Assembly: GCA_905250125.1 (NCBI GenBank)
Contig: CAJNOL010000057.1
Coordinates: 248,001-312,000, forward strand
Length of the DNA stretch: 64,000 bases
DNA from: Rotaria sordida
Lineage: Eukaryota > Rotifera > Eurotatoria > Philodinida > Philodinidae
Direction of reading: 5' to 3'
The notes beneath the pieces were generated by a model. The model saw only the letters and a list, made by a program, of their open reading frames with translations. It was not told the DNA's origin and did not search any database. This document shows, one piece after another, positions 36,779-49,900 of this stretch; position 1 is the first letter of the stretch, and every line of letters begins with the position of its first letter. The translations under genes were made by a program, and so were the position numbers.

Positions 36779-37588
36779 ATGAATGAACAGTCTTTGTTAG
36801 ACATGGACACTTCAAATAATAATCATCTCAATATGCTCATGTTACCCGACGAAATTTTACTTACGATTTTCAATGAACTGAATATGATCGATGTTCTCTA
36901 TTCACTTGTGGATGTTAACGAACGATTTGATCATTTAATACTTAATTCATTTTATATTCGTAATCTTAATATGGTTAGTGTGACAATGAAATCATATTTT
37001 GGTCATATTTTTTCAATAGACAAATATATTCTTGATAGAATATGTAAAAAAGTCTTACCTCGAATTTATGAGCAAGTAAACGAGAGCTAATTGTTGAACA
37101 ATATTCAATGAAACGTATTGTTCATGCTGTGAATTTTCTACAACTTTACTCGTTATCACTTGTTAATTGTCGAGCAGAAATGCTTTTTTGAATATTTAAC
37201 AGGTACGATATTGAATTTTGTTCCTTTTACCGAAAAAAATAATAAAATTATTAGATATAAATTAATCATTTTTTTCATTATTTACATTGAAGGTGATTCA
37301 ATTCTTCGTGATCTTCTTACTCAACAAATCACAAATCTTACTATCGATATTGAGAATACGCCACCATTAGAAGAATGCACAATTCCATCAGATATATTTG
37401 CCTTGGTTTTATCTTTATGTAAACGATTAACTAATTTGAATTTTTGCCAATTGTATCATTATCGAAGCTTGCCGATTTGTATTTGTTATGATGCAACATT
37501 CACACGCTATATGTCTTCAACTTTGGCTACACTGAAAATTAGTGTCCTAGGTTTTGTTTTTATTTCTGATCCTTTATCGACAATTTAA
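36779..37588 (+). pseudogene. F-box protein pseudogene (two frameshifts, truncated)
   Basis: The first frame (36779-37078) encodes 100 codons with a recognisable F-box core (LPDEILLTIFNELN, then DVLYSLVDVNERFD). At about 37080 the frame shifts by an extra AG, continuing as ELIVEQYSMKRIVHAVN. At about 37183 a T run one base too long shifts it again into FEYLTG. A plausible intron (37202-37292) then leads into DSILRDLLTQQITNL...LCKRLTNLNFCQLYHY, ending early at 37586-37588. The continuity of protein sequence across the shifts supports one decayed gene rather than three. Intact members would act as SCF ubiquitin-ligase substrate adaptors. It lies between repeats of the 35.6-39.0 kb island. Confidence 0.75.
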
Positions 37589-38090
37589 ATACTAAGAGAA
37601 ATATCAGTAATTTAATATTTACTAACGATAGTATTTTTTCCTGTCTTAGTTAGAATTAATAAAACATATTCTCACATGACAAATAAATTAATTTATTGTA
37701 AGAGAAATATTTTCATATTTATTTGTGCTAAATAATCTTTTCCAGATGAATTTTGTTCATATATATTTGATCTAACTGAATGAATTTAATCGAAATATGT
37801 GGCATTCGATCAGGCGACAAAATTTAATGAGAATCGAGGAAATGAATTCATCAACGGATCTGACGATCAAATTCTGGCATATCTCTTGAAATTCAATATT
37901 GAGGTGGTGACGCGAATAGTCATATACTAGTTCTGTCTTGCTATACTCTGGTTGTGCCTTAAGTCACCACAGGATAGAGTAGGATACAATTACTCTATAA
38001 GACCGTATTGCATAATCAGATCATAAAGTACACTCGAATTTTCAAAATCCTTCTATCATTGTGTACTACCATCATGCATACTTATATTCT
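37589..38090. other. intergenic, no gene recognised
   Basis: Sequence after the F-box relic. A short local inverted repeat near 37930-37985 (TACTCTGGTTGTG...CACAGGATAGAGTA) is the only structure seen. Confidence 0.35.
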
Positions 38091-38660
38091 ATAGAGTGTC
38101 CAGAAAATCACCCTTCAAAAAGAAAAAAAACATTTGAGTATTTTCACGGTACTTTGACTAAGTTAGCTGATTTTTGTTTCTGAGGATACAGGAAAGTTCC
38201 AAGTTTTCACCGAATTTAACACTGTGCGACTTTTTCCTTTAAGGTTATCTAAAGGACATCGTGTTCAGAGAGCCATCTGCTACAATTGCGGAGCTTCACA
38301 GCAGAACTGAATAAGACTATGCACAAATGACAGAAGAAATGTATCACAATGCGTCCCACTCTGTTGTGTAACGTCTGCGTGATTACTTGGGCAATAAAGG
38401 ATCATTTTTTTCATACTAGTTTTGTTGCATTATACAGTATGATGCAGCCTAAAGCTATGCGTGCAAAAACATATTTGTAAGTTGTTTAGTGATTTACTGG
38501 ACATCCTATAGGTTTCAGATGTACGAGCAAGCTATTTACTTATGAATAAAAACTTGGAACTCTCCTGTATTCTCAGAAAAAAATGAGCTCATTCGGTCAA
38601 AGTACCGTGGAGATAATCAAATGTTTTTTTTTTGAGGAGTGATGTTCTGGACATCCTATA
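38091..38660. mobile_element. Tc1/mariner-like deletion derivative with about 115-bp TIRs
   Basis: TIRs start TATAGAGTGTCCAGAAAATC on the left and end GATGTTCTGGACATCCTATA on the right. They pair through AAACATTTGA, GGTACTTTGAC and ATACAGGAAAGTTCCAAG. Between them, plus-strand codons read PSATIAELHSR, then MTEEMYHN and RLRDYLGNKG with stops between. This resembles the C-terminal tail of DDE Tc1/mariner transposases (xxIAEL..RI, then RL..C....G). Family assignment is inference from that resemblance. Confidence 0.55.
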
Positions 38661-39040
38661 TATATGCAGACACTAATATAAATAGATCCCCATTTTTAAA
38701 GAGTTTTTTGAGATCTTCAACTTGTTATTCTTTTTTCTCACATAAAAAGTAAGAACTTTAAAAGAAAGGATCTGTCATACCCTGTATTCTGATATGTTCT
38801 TTCAAACAAAAAAAATTAAATATGTAGAATGTATCTGGACAGAGAATTTTGGGTCCCCAAATGATCTATTTTTGATCCTTGTTTCGCCAATATCTTCCTC
38901 AAACGTTGTGGCTTAAGGCTGAAAATTTTACCATAGCTTCCCCACTACAGTCCTAACACTTCCTGAAAACGTCATGCCATTTGAACATTCCTGAGTTGAA
39001 ACCGATTTTTGCGGGGAAGGGAGCCTTAATACAGCAAAGA
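38661..39040. mobile_element. half copy of the 35.6-36.4 kb foldback family
   Basis: Matches the left arm of 35641-36357 in inverted orientation (CAGACACTAATATAAATAGA, ACAGAGAATTTTGGGTCC, TTACCATAGCTTCCCCACTA). It abuts the mariner-like relic, so the other half has been lost or displaced. Confidence 0.6.
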
Positions 39041-40705
39041 AGAATTTCAATCTTTGTTTTCAACGATGCATCACATTTGGTTTGAATATAAAAAGTAATG
39101 ATATTTAGAATAAACAATAAGAAGAAAAAGAAAAGATACTGGAATTATGTCAGTTAATGACATTCAAGTTATATTACTCTATTCAATAAATTATATGGTT
39201 TTTCTTCTTATATAATGATGAAAGAATCGATTTTGTATTTTTTTATATCCATTAATTAGATTTAAATATACATTCACAATGCTTTTATGTAATTGAATTA
39301 TGATGAATATAGAACAATAAAAGAATAACTACTATTAGATCTTCCCTACCAATTGTCGTAATCAGCGATGGCTTTTGTCATACAGAAAAATGATTGTGAT
39401 GCAAATAGAAAATCTATTTATTTGTTCAGATCAATTTTCACAACGATTTTAATTTCCTTGATCGCCTGAGTTTTTTTCTAAATAGCTCTAATTTGTTCTA
39501 GTTTTTTGAATTGCTCTTTATTCTCTTTCAAAAACAATCAGCCAAATCAAGACGTGCTGCGATATATATGGTTCACACTTATGTTCCTTATAATTAATGA
39601 TCTTCTATACGACGAATTGATTGCACATAATAAAGAATGACATAGTAGACGTTGTTTTTTTGAAGATGGTTTTTGGTACATGTAATCCATTGTGTAAAAA
39701 TTAAAAGAATTTTTTAATTCAAACTAATATTCAAAAAAAACAAAACTTTGTTGTTTTTAGAAATCTTTCTTGTTAGGTAGTAGCGCTATCTCTCACCACT
39801 ACCTCCTGTTTCTTTTCTCTCTATATCTACTTTTATCCATTGTCCTTCGTGTGATTGGAAAACATGGATGTATTGTTTTTTTCTCTGTTAGTGTTGTTTG
39901 TTTTTAGTAAGAAAGAATAAACTAGGAACAGCTAGTCGACACAGACTAATATTTCTTTTCTTTATTTCAATAAATTTTTTATCAAAAAAAGAGTACAATA
40001 TGTTATATGATCATATAATCTAGTGAAATATGAAACATTGCATTATATTACTAATAGCGAACCACGATTTCCTGTCCTTCGAATATTAGCCTGTGGAAAC
40101 GATTTTCTTTTGATTTCCATTTCCGTTTTCATAAGATTTTCAGAATTTTTATTTCTATTTCATAGTTTATGCTTGAGAAAAAATATCACTATCATATATA
40201 AAGTATTTATAACATGGCATTTTGCGTAATTTGATGTGAATTGAAATAAAAAAAGAAAAAAAATTATTATAAGAATTACTATCAGTTAAAATTATATAAA
40301 ACTAACAAGCTGTTACGTAAACTTATATCATTAAAAATAAAAATAAGACAAAACTGTGTAAAAAGGTCAATACTTATTTTTCTTTCTCCTCCTTATCTAT
40401 CTCGCCGGGTGTTACTTTCCATTCTGTGCTGCAAGCTTTCTCGATGCTTCGGTTAACATTCACAGTGCGGCCGATTATTCAGAATACTTCCATATCAATC
40501 TGCTCTTTTTTTTCCTTTTGTCTCAACTCTCTGCAAGCAACTGTCAAGAAAAAAGGAAAGGAAAAAAAAAATTTTTTTTTCTTATCTTCCTTCACATATT
40601 TTCTCCCTCGTTTCCTTCTGTCCTTATTAACATCGTCATTTCTTTCATAAACTTGCTTTTAGATCTATTCGTAACAAACTAAAAATAGTCGAAAAGATAT
40701 TATAA
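39041..40705. other. intergenic, upstream region of the ubiquitin-like gene
   Basis: No gene seen. The last 350 bp are rich in CT/TTTC tracts on the plus strand and probably hold the promoter and 5'UTR of the ubiquitin-like gene. The 68- and 74-codon ORFs here are low-complexity. Confidence 0.4.
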
Positions 40706-41094
40706 ATGTCGGCAATAACGGATCCAGTTATTGTTACTCCAACTGATCAAGTGAGTGTAACCGTTGTTCGAAAATCTGATGGACAATCAATAACTTTCGT
40801 AATGGATGAAAAAACTCATGTACATGATTTAAAAAAAGAATTAAAATTACGATTAAAACCTAGATTTGAACAAGGATGTCGTCTTATTTTTCGTGATAAA
40901 GTACTCAAAGGCAAACATTCACTTAAACATTATGGTATTAAAAAAGGTGTTAATGATCAAGCTATTTCCAGTATGTTTAAATTCTTTTATTTTTTCTATA
41001 TTAAATTTTGTTTGTTTTCTTTTTTTTTTCTAATATAGTGGATGATTCAAAAGATTGGAAATCATCATCATCATCATCTGATTCAGAACAGTAA
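40706..41094 (+). CDS. small ubiquitin-like-domain protein, two exons
   Basis: Exons 40706-40970 and 41039-41094 give 106 residues. Residues about 12-86 form a ubiquitin-like fold: VSVTVVRKSDGQSITFVMD, a helix with HVHDLKKELKLRL, then CRLIFRDKVLKGKHSLKHYGI, where the LIFxxKxLxxxxxLxxxGI pattern is typical of UBL domains. There is no C-terminal Gly-Gly. The tail is instead acidic and Ser-rich (DWKSSSSSSDSEQ), so conjugation is unlikely and a protein-interaction role is more probable. I cannot name the orthologue. Exon 2 carries only the tail. Confidence 0.75.
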
Positions 41095-43505
41095 AAATAA
41101 ACATTACTTTTTATTTTACAAAAACTAACATTTTTATCCAAGCTGAACTTGTGCAATACATATATTAACAGAATGTTTATTAGTTAGAATAAAAAGCACA
41201 TAATATATATAAAACAAATTAGACTTTATATACTATCAATATAAAGAAAAAGAAATTTTATATGATTATTGATCAGCTAATTACGAATTTCGGAAGTATT
41301 GATGTTTCGAACATTTTTGTATTTTGAGTATTTGATGTTCAAAAAAAAAATGTTTTTTGCTGATTGGATAGCATGAAAAATAATTACAAACTATGATTGA
41401 AGCAAAGCAACCATATTATTTATGATTTCTATCTAGAATACACGATCCGTTCTATTTCTATTGTGATATAGTTATTATTTACAAAAGAAAATCAACGACG
41501 TAGTAGTTCTATTATGTATGTTAGAGATAAAAACAATTAATAGTGGTTATTTTGCTCTTCATATAAATAGAACTAGAACAACAAAAATTACGGATGACTA
41601 TTTTTAAAAACTTTTTCTTAATATTTAAATTGTAATAAAATTAATTATTCTACAAGATTGTATTCTACGTAGAGGCTTCATAAAAGATTGAATGTTTCAT
41701 AGTAATGCTATCAAATTTCTTGGTCTTTTTTTGATCATACGAAATGCAAGGAAGCATTTTCCGACAAATAATTTTCATCAAAGAATTTCTCTGACAACGA
41801 CGTTCCACATTCCCAATAATTGTGTTTTTTCTGTTGTAAATACTATGAACAAGTAAATAATTGTGCGTGGGGCAGGACGTCTTTAATGCTGAATTATAGT
41901 AATAGTGTAAAGAAATTACTTTTTTAGAATAGATTTTTGACACGCTATGTAATAATATTTGAGAATGAATCGTAATATTCTTTTTCCTACAATCTTTTAA
42001 ATGATAATTTCAATTATTCATGTAGAAGCTTTCTATAATAATATGACAATTCTAACAAAGAGGATTTATTTTATTCAGAATTCTGTTTTTCAAACAACTA
42101 GCATAAAAAAATAACTAGATGTATACATTGAAACATGATAAAAACCTTTTCTCCTAGATTAATTGTTATATTCAATCAATTATTTAAATAACTATTCAAA
42201 AACTCAAAGTTTTATCTCATTGTAAATTGTTATATTTAGTAGGAAATTTAGAGTATTGATAAGGCAAAAAGTAGTCATATCTAAAAAAAAAAGATTTGCG
42301 AAGTACTATGAAGGCAATTTTCATTTAATTCTTCTGTAGAAAAAAATTTATCGAAGCGAGAGTAATCGTCCTTCTTCACATCCTCTAAACCTGCCAGAGT
42401 TGATATACATTTTATGTGTGATGAATAAGAATGTATCTGTTTGTTCTATCGTCGTCATAGCCATAAATTATTATGAATAGTATATACAACACCATTCGTA
42501 CGCGTATTTTTAGCTGACAGCTACTCTTGATCGTAAGAAGTTCTCTTTATTTTCAAGTATGTTCAACTATATTAATCATATTATTATCAACGAACGAAAT
42601 GATGTTATATATAGATTCTACTCATAATGCTATTATTCTACTTTTTTTTTGTTCGTGGAGTACATAACCTTAACATGTACGTGTGCAAAGAAGCATGCGT
42701 GAGACATTCAACGTTAATTTATTTATCATCTTTATTTACAAATGTTTTCAGTCATAAGAAATTAGTAGAAGTTTAATAGAATGAAAAGCAAATCCACACG
42801 ATATATAAACAGAAAGAAATTAATATTGTATTATAAGGTCACGATTTGTATTTCAACTTTTTCTTTTTCTTTGTCATGAAACATTTTCATAAAGCATTTA
42901 TTACAACACGATAATATTTCTGAAAATTGCATGGTAAATTCATATAGAAAATATTGAAAAATAAAAGTTCTACACACAAAATTACTATGAAAGATAACGA
43001 TGAACCCTGGAGGGATTTATCTATTTGCTTTTATAAACATCTGAAGAATTTATTATGTTTATAGTCGTGCAAGAGTTTATGAAAATGGCGTATATACGAA
43101 AAGGATTTATGAAAATATTATGTAGAACTTATGAGATTATCATGCACTTTGTAGGATTTATTATTCTACGCAGTATCATTTTAATAATTAAATAATACAA
43201 ACGTTAGTTGTCATCTAATCATTGTTTAATAAATTTTTAAAGATTTGATATTTTCAGCATAACTTATAATAAATTATTAGAAATCTTCTGTTGAAAGAAA
43301 TGTCAAATTGACATTGTAATGCTAGGTATATTTCAGTTACAATTTTTATGTTTTTTTTTTAGCGAATAGGATTGTTTATGTTTTGAATGAAGTATGCTTT
43401 ACTATTTCAGACAAAGCTAATTGATAGTTTATTTATTTTAACTTATTTTATAGTAATAGTTTGAATAGAACTTATTTAGCAAGAGGTATTGTTATTTTGA
43501 TTTTC
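41095..43505. other. intergenic, no gene recognised
   Basis: About 2.4 kb of AT-rich DNA. The longest ORF (92 codons, minus) has no coding signature, and no clear palindrome was found. Confidence 0.45.
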
Positions 43506-43703
43506 TCATTTTAATGATTTTACGGTAGTTTGTTTATCATCAGCTTTAGCAAGAATTTGTGCCTTTTGAATATCTGTTGCATCAACTTCAGGTTTATTTG
43601 CTTGTAATAATGCAGCTGATCCTTCTGGACTATCCAAACCATGTTGTTGATTTAAACCATTATTTATATAAGCTTTCGTTTGATATTCAGATGATTGCAT
43701 CAT
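43506..43703 (-). CDS. small hypothetical protein (65 residues)
   Basis: Single ORF starting MMQSSEY. The sequence is hydrophilic with a balanced amino-acid mix (LDSPEGSAALLQANKPEVD, then IQKAQILAKADDKQ), unlike the Phe/Ile/Lys-heavy chance ORFs nearby. No motif, signal or membrane segment. It could be a real small gene or the last exon of something larger; no partner exon was found upstream. Function unknown. Confidence 0.4.
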   Translation of the reverse strand: MMQSSEYQTKAYINNGLNQQHGLDSPEGSAALLQANKPEVDATDIQKAQILAKADDKQTTVKSLK

Positions 43704-44384
43704 GAGAATGATTTAGAATGAATAACAAGGTTCGTTGAAATGAAAATTAGCGCGATAAAATCATCAATGATTTAAATCAAAACATGCTGCATTATTTTAC
43801 TATACTCAGAAAATATTAATAATTTCATGTAGTTTAACTTTCTCGAAAGTTTTTATTGAGTTATGAAACGATACTAATTAGTATACATGTACAGCATATA
43901 GATTAAGACAATTTCAACTAATTTTTGATTGTTATAGGAATATTGTTTAGTCAATAAAGTAGTTATTGGTATTTATTTATGATTTGTTGTATTTGATACC
44001 AATCATTACTAATTTATGTGAGTTAAATAGTTAGTGAAGATCTGTTATTAGAAGCTAAATCTGTTCTTTGTCAATTTGATATGAAGTTTCTATATTTACA
44101 GTCATTATGTTTTTCTTGAGTCATTCCATAAAAGCATATCTGTCAAAGATCAACAATACTATTTTCAATAGATATAAAACGCTATCTATGAAAATAAAAC
44201 GGTTTATTTCACTGATATTGAATGTCAATGAACGACATCTATATAACTATCATTAGAATCGTCGTTTGTTAATTTATCAATAAGTAAAAAAAGAAAATTA
44301 CTAACTAAGCAAAAAATAGTATTTTGTAACATCCGATTGAAATTGTGTCATATAATCACAATATATTTTACAGACAATTACACT
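43704..44384. other. intergenic, upstream region of RIC3
   Basis: AT-rich with no gene seen. An acceptor-like TTTTACAG ends at 44373, 11 bp before the RIC3 start codon. Confidence 0.4.
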
Positions 44385-46062
44385 ATGTCATTTTTGGCTC
44401 GACACAATATTTTCGTTGCTATTATATTCGGTTGTTTTGCTGTTCTTATACCACGAATTTTTTTGCCATTATTTCGTTCAAGATCATCATCACCGACGAC
44501 TCATATCGATGATTGTAAGTATTTTTTTTCTTTCTAATTAAAACAAATTGAATCATTTATCTATTTTAGATTTTCAACGAGTACCATCATCGATGTCTCC
44601 TAATCATAACGATAAAGTAATCAAACATACTTCCATTCCATTTAAATTCTACATCAAACAGAACTTTTAACTTTTGAATTTATTTCAGGATTCTTCATCG
44701 CATATGTATAACGCATACTCGAATATGCGAATGCCTAATTCTGGTGCTGATAGTCAACAACAATCATCAATCGATCAAAATAATTCAAAATCAAGTGCAA
44801 CTTTTGTTTTACCAATGTATACTGTTGGTATAGGACTTTTTTTTATTTATACATGTTGCAAAGTATGTTGAAATAATATAATATTATTTATTAAATAATA
44901 TTTATATTTATTTTAGTATTGGAAAAAACGTAATAGTGAAGAAAATAAAATAAAACTTCAATATTCAACAAATAATATTCAATGGAATAATGAAAAAAGA
45001 AAATTTAAATATCATGCTAATAATCATCATAGTGAAGATGATGAAGAAAATGAAGATTCATATGCTGGTACTGGTTTTTTTTTAATTATTATATTTTTTC
45101 TTTTTGTTCGTTATAAAATAAATATCATTTTTTTTCCTAGGACTAGATCCTGATTATGTTGAATATTTAAAATCGAAAAGACGAAAAGAATTCGAAGCTG
45201 AACAAAATGCTACAGTTGAACAAAACCAAAGTTTGTTTTCATATTTTATTTGTTTTTCTTTTTTCGAAGAATAATTTTTGTTTAGTGTATCATGCTCTTG
45301 ATGAAATGAAAAGTTCATTATCATTTATTAATTCAAAACTTGGAACAAATGAAAGAAAAAATAATTTAACTAAATATGAAATATCACAATTACAAGATCG
45401 TTTAGCTTCAACTGAAGTTCAAATGTATAAAATTTTAAATACAATTAATGCTGTTACAAATAAAGTTAATGAATTAACCAAAAATACACGACAATCTCTT
45501 GAAAAATCAGAAGAGGTCTATTTGAAAAACGAATATGAATTTCTTTTTCATTATAGGTTTTTGTGTTTTTAATATCTAATTATAGAATTTTAATAATGAA
45601 GAAGATTATCATCTATCATTAAGATCACATGATGAAAGTGAAGATAGTATAAATGATGAAGAAAATTCAAATAGTGACGATAATTCATTGCATCAAGAAG
45701 AACAAATATCACTAAATAATCAACATGAAACTTCATCATCATCATCATCATATGAAGATGATGAAGAAAATTCTAATGAATCAAAAGAAGAAGATGATGA
45801 TGATGATGAATCTGAATCATCATCTGAACGTTATGGTATGATGAATACTAATTATGGATCGGATCCAAATACAATTGATGATTATGAATTAAATACAAAT
45901 AACAAGTCTGAACAAACAACTGATAGTCGAACCAAAGTACATGAATGGCGTCAACGTAATCATTCTCAATCGTTAAGTAGTAGTAATTCATCAATAGAAC
46001 AAGATCAATCGATACCAAATGAAGAACAAAACCATTTAAGAAGACGACAATGTCAAGAATAG
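44385..46062 (+). CDS. RIC3: RIC3 acetylcholine-receptor chaperone, seven exons
   Basis: Exons 44385-44514, 44570-44616, 44689-44862, 44917-45067, 45141-45230, 45286-45515 and 45586-46062 give 432 residues. RIC3 proteins are ER membrane chaperones for nicotinic acetylcholine and related receptors. The expected plan is visible: an N-terminal hydrophobic segment (residues about 8-30, FVAIIFGCFAVLIPRIFLP), a Ser/Gln-rich loop, a second membrane segment (about 96-117, VLPMYTVGIGLFFIYTCC), a basic stretch (YWKKRNS), and a coiled coil (about 210-272) containing YEISQLQDRLASTEVQMYKI. That segment matches the conserved ELAQLQEKLxxTExxM block of RIC3. The long C-terminal tail is highly acidic and Ser-rich. 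One intron donor is GTCTAT rather than GTAAG-like. USP5 follows on the same strand. Confidence 0.85.
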
Positions 46063-46102
46063 ACATTTTTCTTTTCTTTTACAATCTGACATAAGATGTC
46101 AA

Positions 46103-46861
46103 AAATTTGAGCGAAATCTTTTTTTTCGATATGGTTGGATAGAGCTCGTCGAGCTACCTATAAAAATCTTGTCTTTGGCAACTCAAGTGACAGCTGCCGT
46201 TTGAGTTTATACTAGCCCAACAGTCAAATCTCAGTGAGAATAACGAAAACCTAAAAGGATTTCTCCTCATTGGCGCCAAGTTACAACCAGTTTACTGGAT
46301 GTTTGCTCCATTTTAGATATTCTTCGAAAGACTAAATAACGATGTTTTGAGCTAAAATTTCGCCTATGAATAGATCTAGTGGCTCTTAGAATATTCTAAA
46401 ATTTTCAAGTGAACTCGATTATTGTGACAAAGTGCTATTTTTGAAAATTCAATATCTTGACGAAGGAATATTCTTGTCGGCTACAAGTTTCTGAATATTT
46501 TAAGAGTAATTAGGCCTATTTATAGGTAAAATTTTTGGATCAAAACTTCTTTGTTCAATCTTCCGAACAGTATTTAAAATGGGTCAAAAATCCAGTAAAT
46601 TAATCATAACTCAGCTCTAATGGGGCGAATGCGTTTGGGCTTTCGCTATTCCCACTGAGATCTGTCTGTAGGTCCAATATAAACTCAAATGACGGATATC
46701 ACTTAGGATAATGCCTTCGTGAAACTTGATACTTATGGTGTATTTCAATTTTTTTTAAACCTAATTATTGCTTATCATCTGAATATGTCACAAACTAGAC
46801 TTTTAAAGAGTAATTTGATGAGCTCTATTCAACCATGCCAAAAAAATAGTTTGCTCAAATT
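46103..46861. mobile_element. foldback element between RIC3 and USP5
   Basis: Ends AATTTGAGCGAAATC and AGTTTGCTCAAATT pair. Inner pairs include GTTGGATAGAGCTCGTCGAG with TGATGAGCTCTATTCAAC, CGTTTGAGTTTATACTAG with TATAAACTCAAATGACGG, and ATCTCAGTGAGAATA with its inverse. The core is shared with the element in MCM8 intron 14, and the left terminus with the element in the WDR89 intron. Confidence 0.75.
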
Positions 46862-46975
46862 TCCAGCACCTTACTTTTCTAGTCTTTTGTATATATGAAT
46901 TTTCTTTTAACAGCTTTAATATTCATTTGTCGATAATTTAAAAATTTTTTTTTTTTTGCTTTTAGATTAGGAATA

Positions 46976-49900
46976 ATGGCTGATAAATATAAAAATGTTC
47001 GTGTACCTGGTCCAAATGATAATATTTATAAAGATGAATGTCTTTATTCATTTGATAATCCAGAATCTGAAAACGGTCTTTATATTTGTATGTCAACATT
47101 TCGTGGAGTTGGAAAAGATCAGCTTGAACGACATTGTAAAAATAATCCAGGAAAAAATGTTTTTTTACATATTGTACGAAGACGAAAACCAATACCAGTC
47201 GATGTTAATATTGAACCAACTAAAGTAACAAAATTAGCAATTGGTATTGAAGGTGGTTTTGATGTAAATCAATCAAATCGATATACATTTGAAGAACAAT
47301 ATTCAATTTATATTCATCCAAATGTAAGTGTTCATTATCCAGATGAATCTAATCAATTACCTGAACATGTTAAAAAATCAGCTGATGCTATTATAGCTGC
47401 TGATTCTGCATTTTTAAAAGAAGAACGTTCACTTTTGAATACAACATGGAATGGAGAAATTCGTCCTATAACAAAACATACACAAAGATTACCACAATTA
47501 AATAATGGTAGAAAAATTCCACCAATTGGTTGGAAATGTGAACAATGTGATTTAACAGAAAATCTATGGCTTAATTTAACTGATGGAGCTATTTTATGTG
47601 GAAGAAAATTTTTTGATGGTAGTGGTGGAAATAATCATGCTGCTGAACATTATTATAAAAAAAAATACCCATTAGCTGTTAAACTTGGTTAGTTATTTAA
47701 AATTTTCATTTTTTTATTTGAAATCAAATTTTATGTTTTGAATATAGTATTTCATAATTTCGATAAAATTAGTCTATTCATTGATCATATCTAAGACTGT
47801 AATTGATATTGATATAATAAATGTGATCGAAAAGTAATTTGATAAAATGTACATTGATTTTTCAGTCTCTTAAAAGAGATTGTAGAAATTTAAAACCATT
47901 GATTTTATGTTGTTTCGGAATATAAGTTCAACATTTGTCGAGAGTTTCTAGTGTAGTAGTTATGAGTCGACCTTTTTGAGGCGTGAATTTTTACATAGAA
48001 TTAAAGGCAAGATTATTCTCTACAAAGTGATAAAAACAATTAAAAGTTTTAGAACAATCATTCAGGAATGAGCAAACTCACTTTACAAGTCTGTTTTCCA
48101 TAGGAATTCAGAAAATTGGCTAAATGAACACGATGTACCTTATCAAAATAGTTACTGCTGACAAATGACTTGCAGCAAACTAATCATTAGTATATCATTT
48201 TATAGAGAAATGTTTGCTCTTACATTCGCTGTATTGTAAATAATTTTTGCTTCTACTTTAAGTAATTTTTGACGCACTGCAGCTTGTCCAGTCTCAAAAA
48301 TGTTGGTTCATAACTTTTAAACTATAAATTCTACAGAAATTTTGAAGTCATATTAGGACAAAAAACACAAAATTCTGATGCTAACTTAATGTTATCAAAT
48401 TTCTCCAGACTGAACAATGAACGAACATTTTGTCAAATTATTTTTCAATCATCCATTATGTAATACTTGATTGAAGAGTAATAAACTATATGAAAAACGA
48501 TATTTTAAAAAATAAAGTAGCTATTTATAGTTGAAAATACATCAAATTCGTAATGTATAATACGTAGAGCCATTGTAATTATCTTATTTTTAGGAACAAT
48601 TACACCTAAAGGTGCTGATGTTTATTCTTATGATGAAGATGATATGGTTGAAGATCCAAATCTTGCTATTCATTTATCACATTGGGGAATAAATATGCTT
48701 AAAATGGAAAAAAGTGATAGATCAATGGCTGATTTAGAAATTGAATTAAATCAAAAATATGGTGAAGCATCTATGATTGAAGAAGCTAATTCAAAATTAC
48801 AACCTGTTTATGGACCAGGTAGAGAAATTCATAATGTTGTTTTCTGGATAATTTTTTTTTTATTTTGTTAGGTTATACGGGAATGAGAAATTTAGGAAAT
48901 TCATGTTATATGAATTCAGTAATGCAAGTTTTATTTACATTAAAAGATTTTCAAGAAAAATATTATCAACATTGTGATTTTTATTTTGATAAAGCTAAAG
49001 ATCCAGCAAATGATTTTAATGCACAAACAGCTAAATTAGCTTTTGGTCTATTATCGGGTCGTTATTCAAAGGAACATTCAACTAATAGTGACATATCATT
49101 ACAAACACCATCAGGTATTCGTCCACAAATGTTTCGTTTATTAATTGGTCGTAATCATGCAGATTTTGGTACAAAACAACAACAAGATGCTGCTGAATTT
49201 CTTCAATATTATATTGAACAAGTACATAATCATTGTACGAAAGATCCAACACCAAATCCATTACTTGATCCAAGTACTTGTTTTCAATTTGAACTTGAAG
49301 AACGTATTTATTATCCTGAAACAAATCAAGTACGATATTTAACACGTCATGATTCAATGTTTAGATTAAATATACCATTATCAGCAGCAAGAAATATGCA
49401 TGAAGTATTACAATATAATAAAACAAAAGAAGATATGGAAAAAGAAGGCAAAAAAATAAATGACTTACCAATTGTACGTCCCATTGTTCCACTTAAAGAA
49501 GCTATATCACAATGGGCTGAACCAGAAGAAATTAATGATTATAAATTACCACAATATGGACGTACGACAACAATAAGAAAAACTCAAAAATTTTTAACTT
49601 TTCCTGATTATCTTTTTATTCAATTAAAAAAATATACATTTAATTCTGATTGGACACCAAGAAAAATTGATGTTTCAATGGAAGTACCTGATGAACTTAA
49701 TCTTAGTTCATTACGTGCAACTGGTTTTCAACATGGTGAAATATTAATGGTTGATGGTAAAATAAAAATTCTTCCTTTTTTACTTCGAAAAAAAAAACCC
49801 TTTCTGCAATTGTTTAGATGATGAACCAACAGGACAACCAACTGTTTCTGTTAATGAAGTTCTTTTACAACAACTTGTTGATATGGGTTTTTCAAAGGAA

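Noticed and set aside
35641..39040. A single composite transposon with 380-bp TIRs flanking the F-box relic
   Set aside because: The left copy proved to be a complete palindrome by itself and the right one only a half copy next to another element, so two separate insertions fit better.
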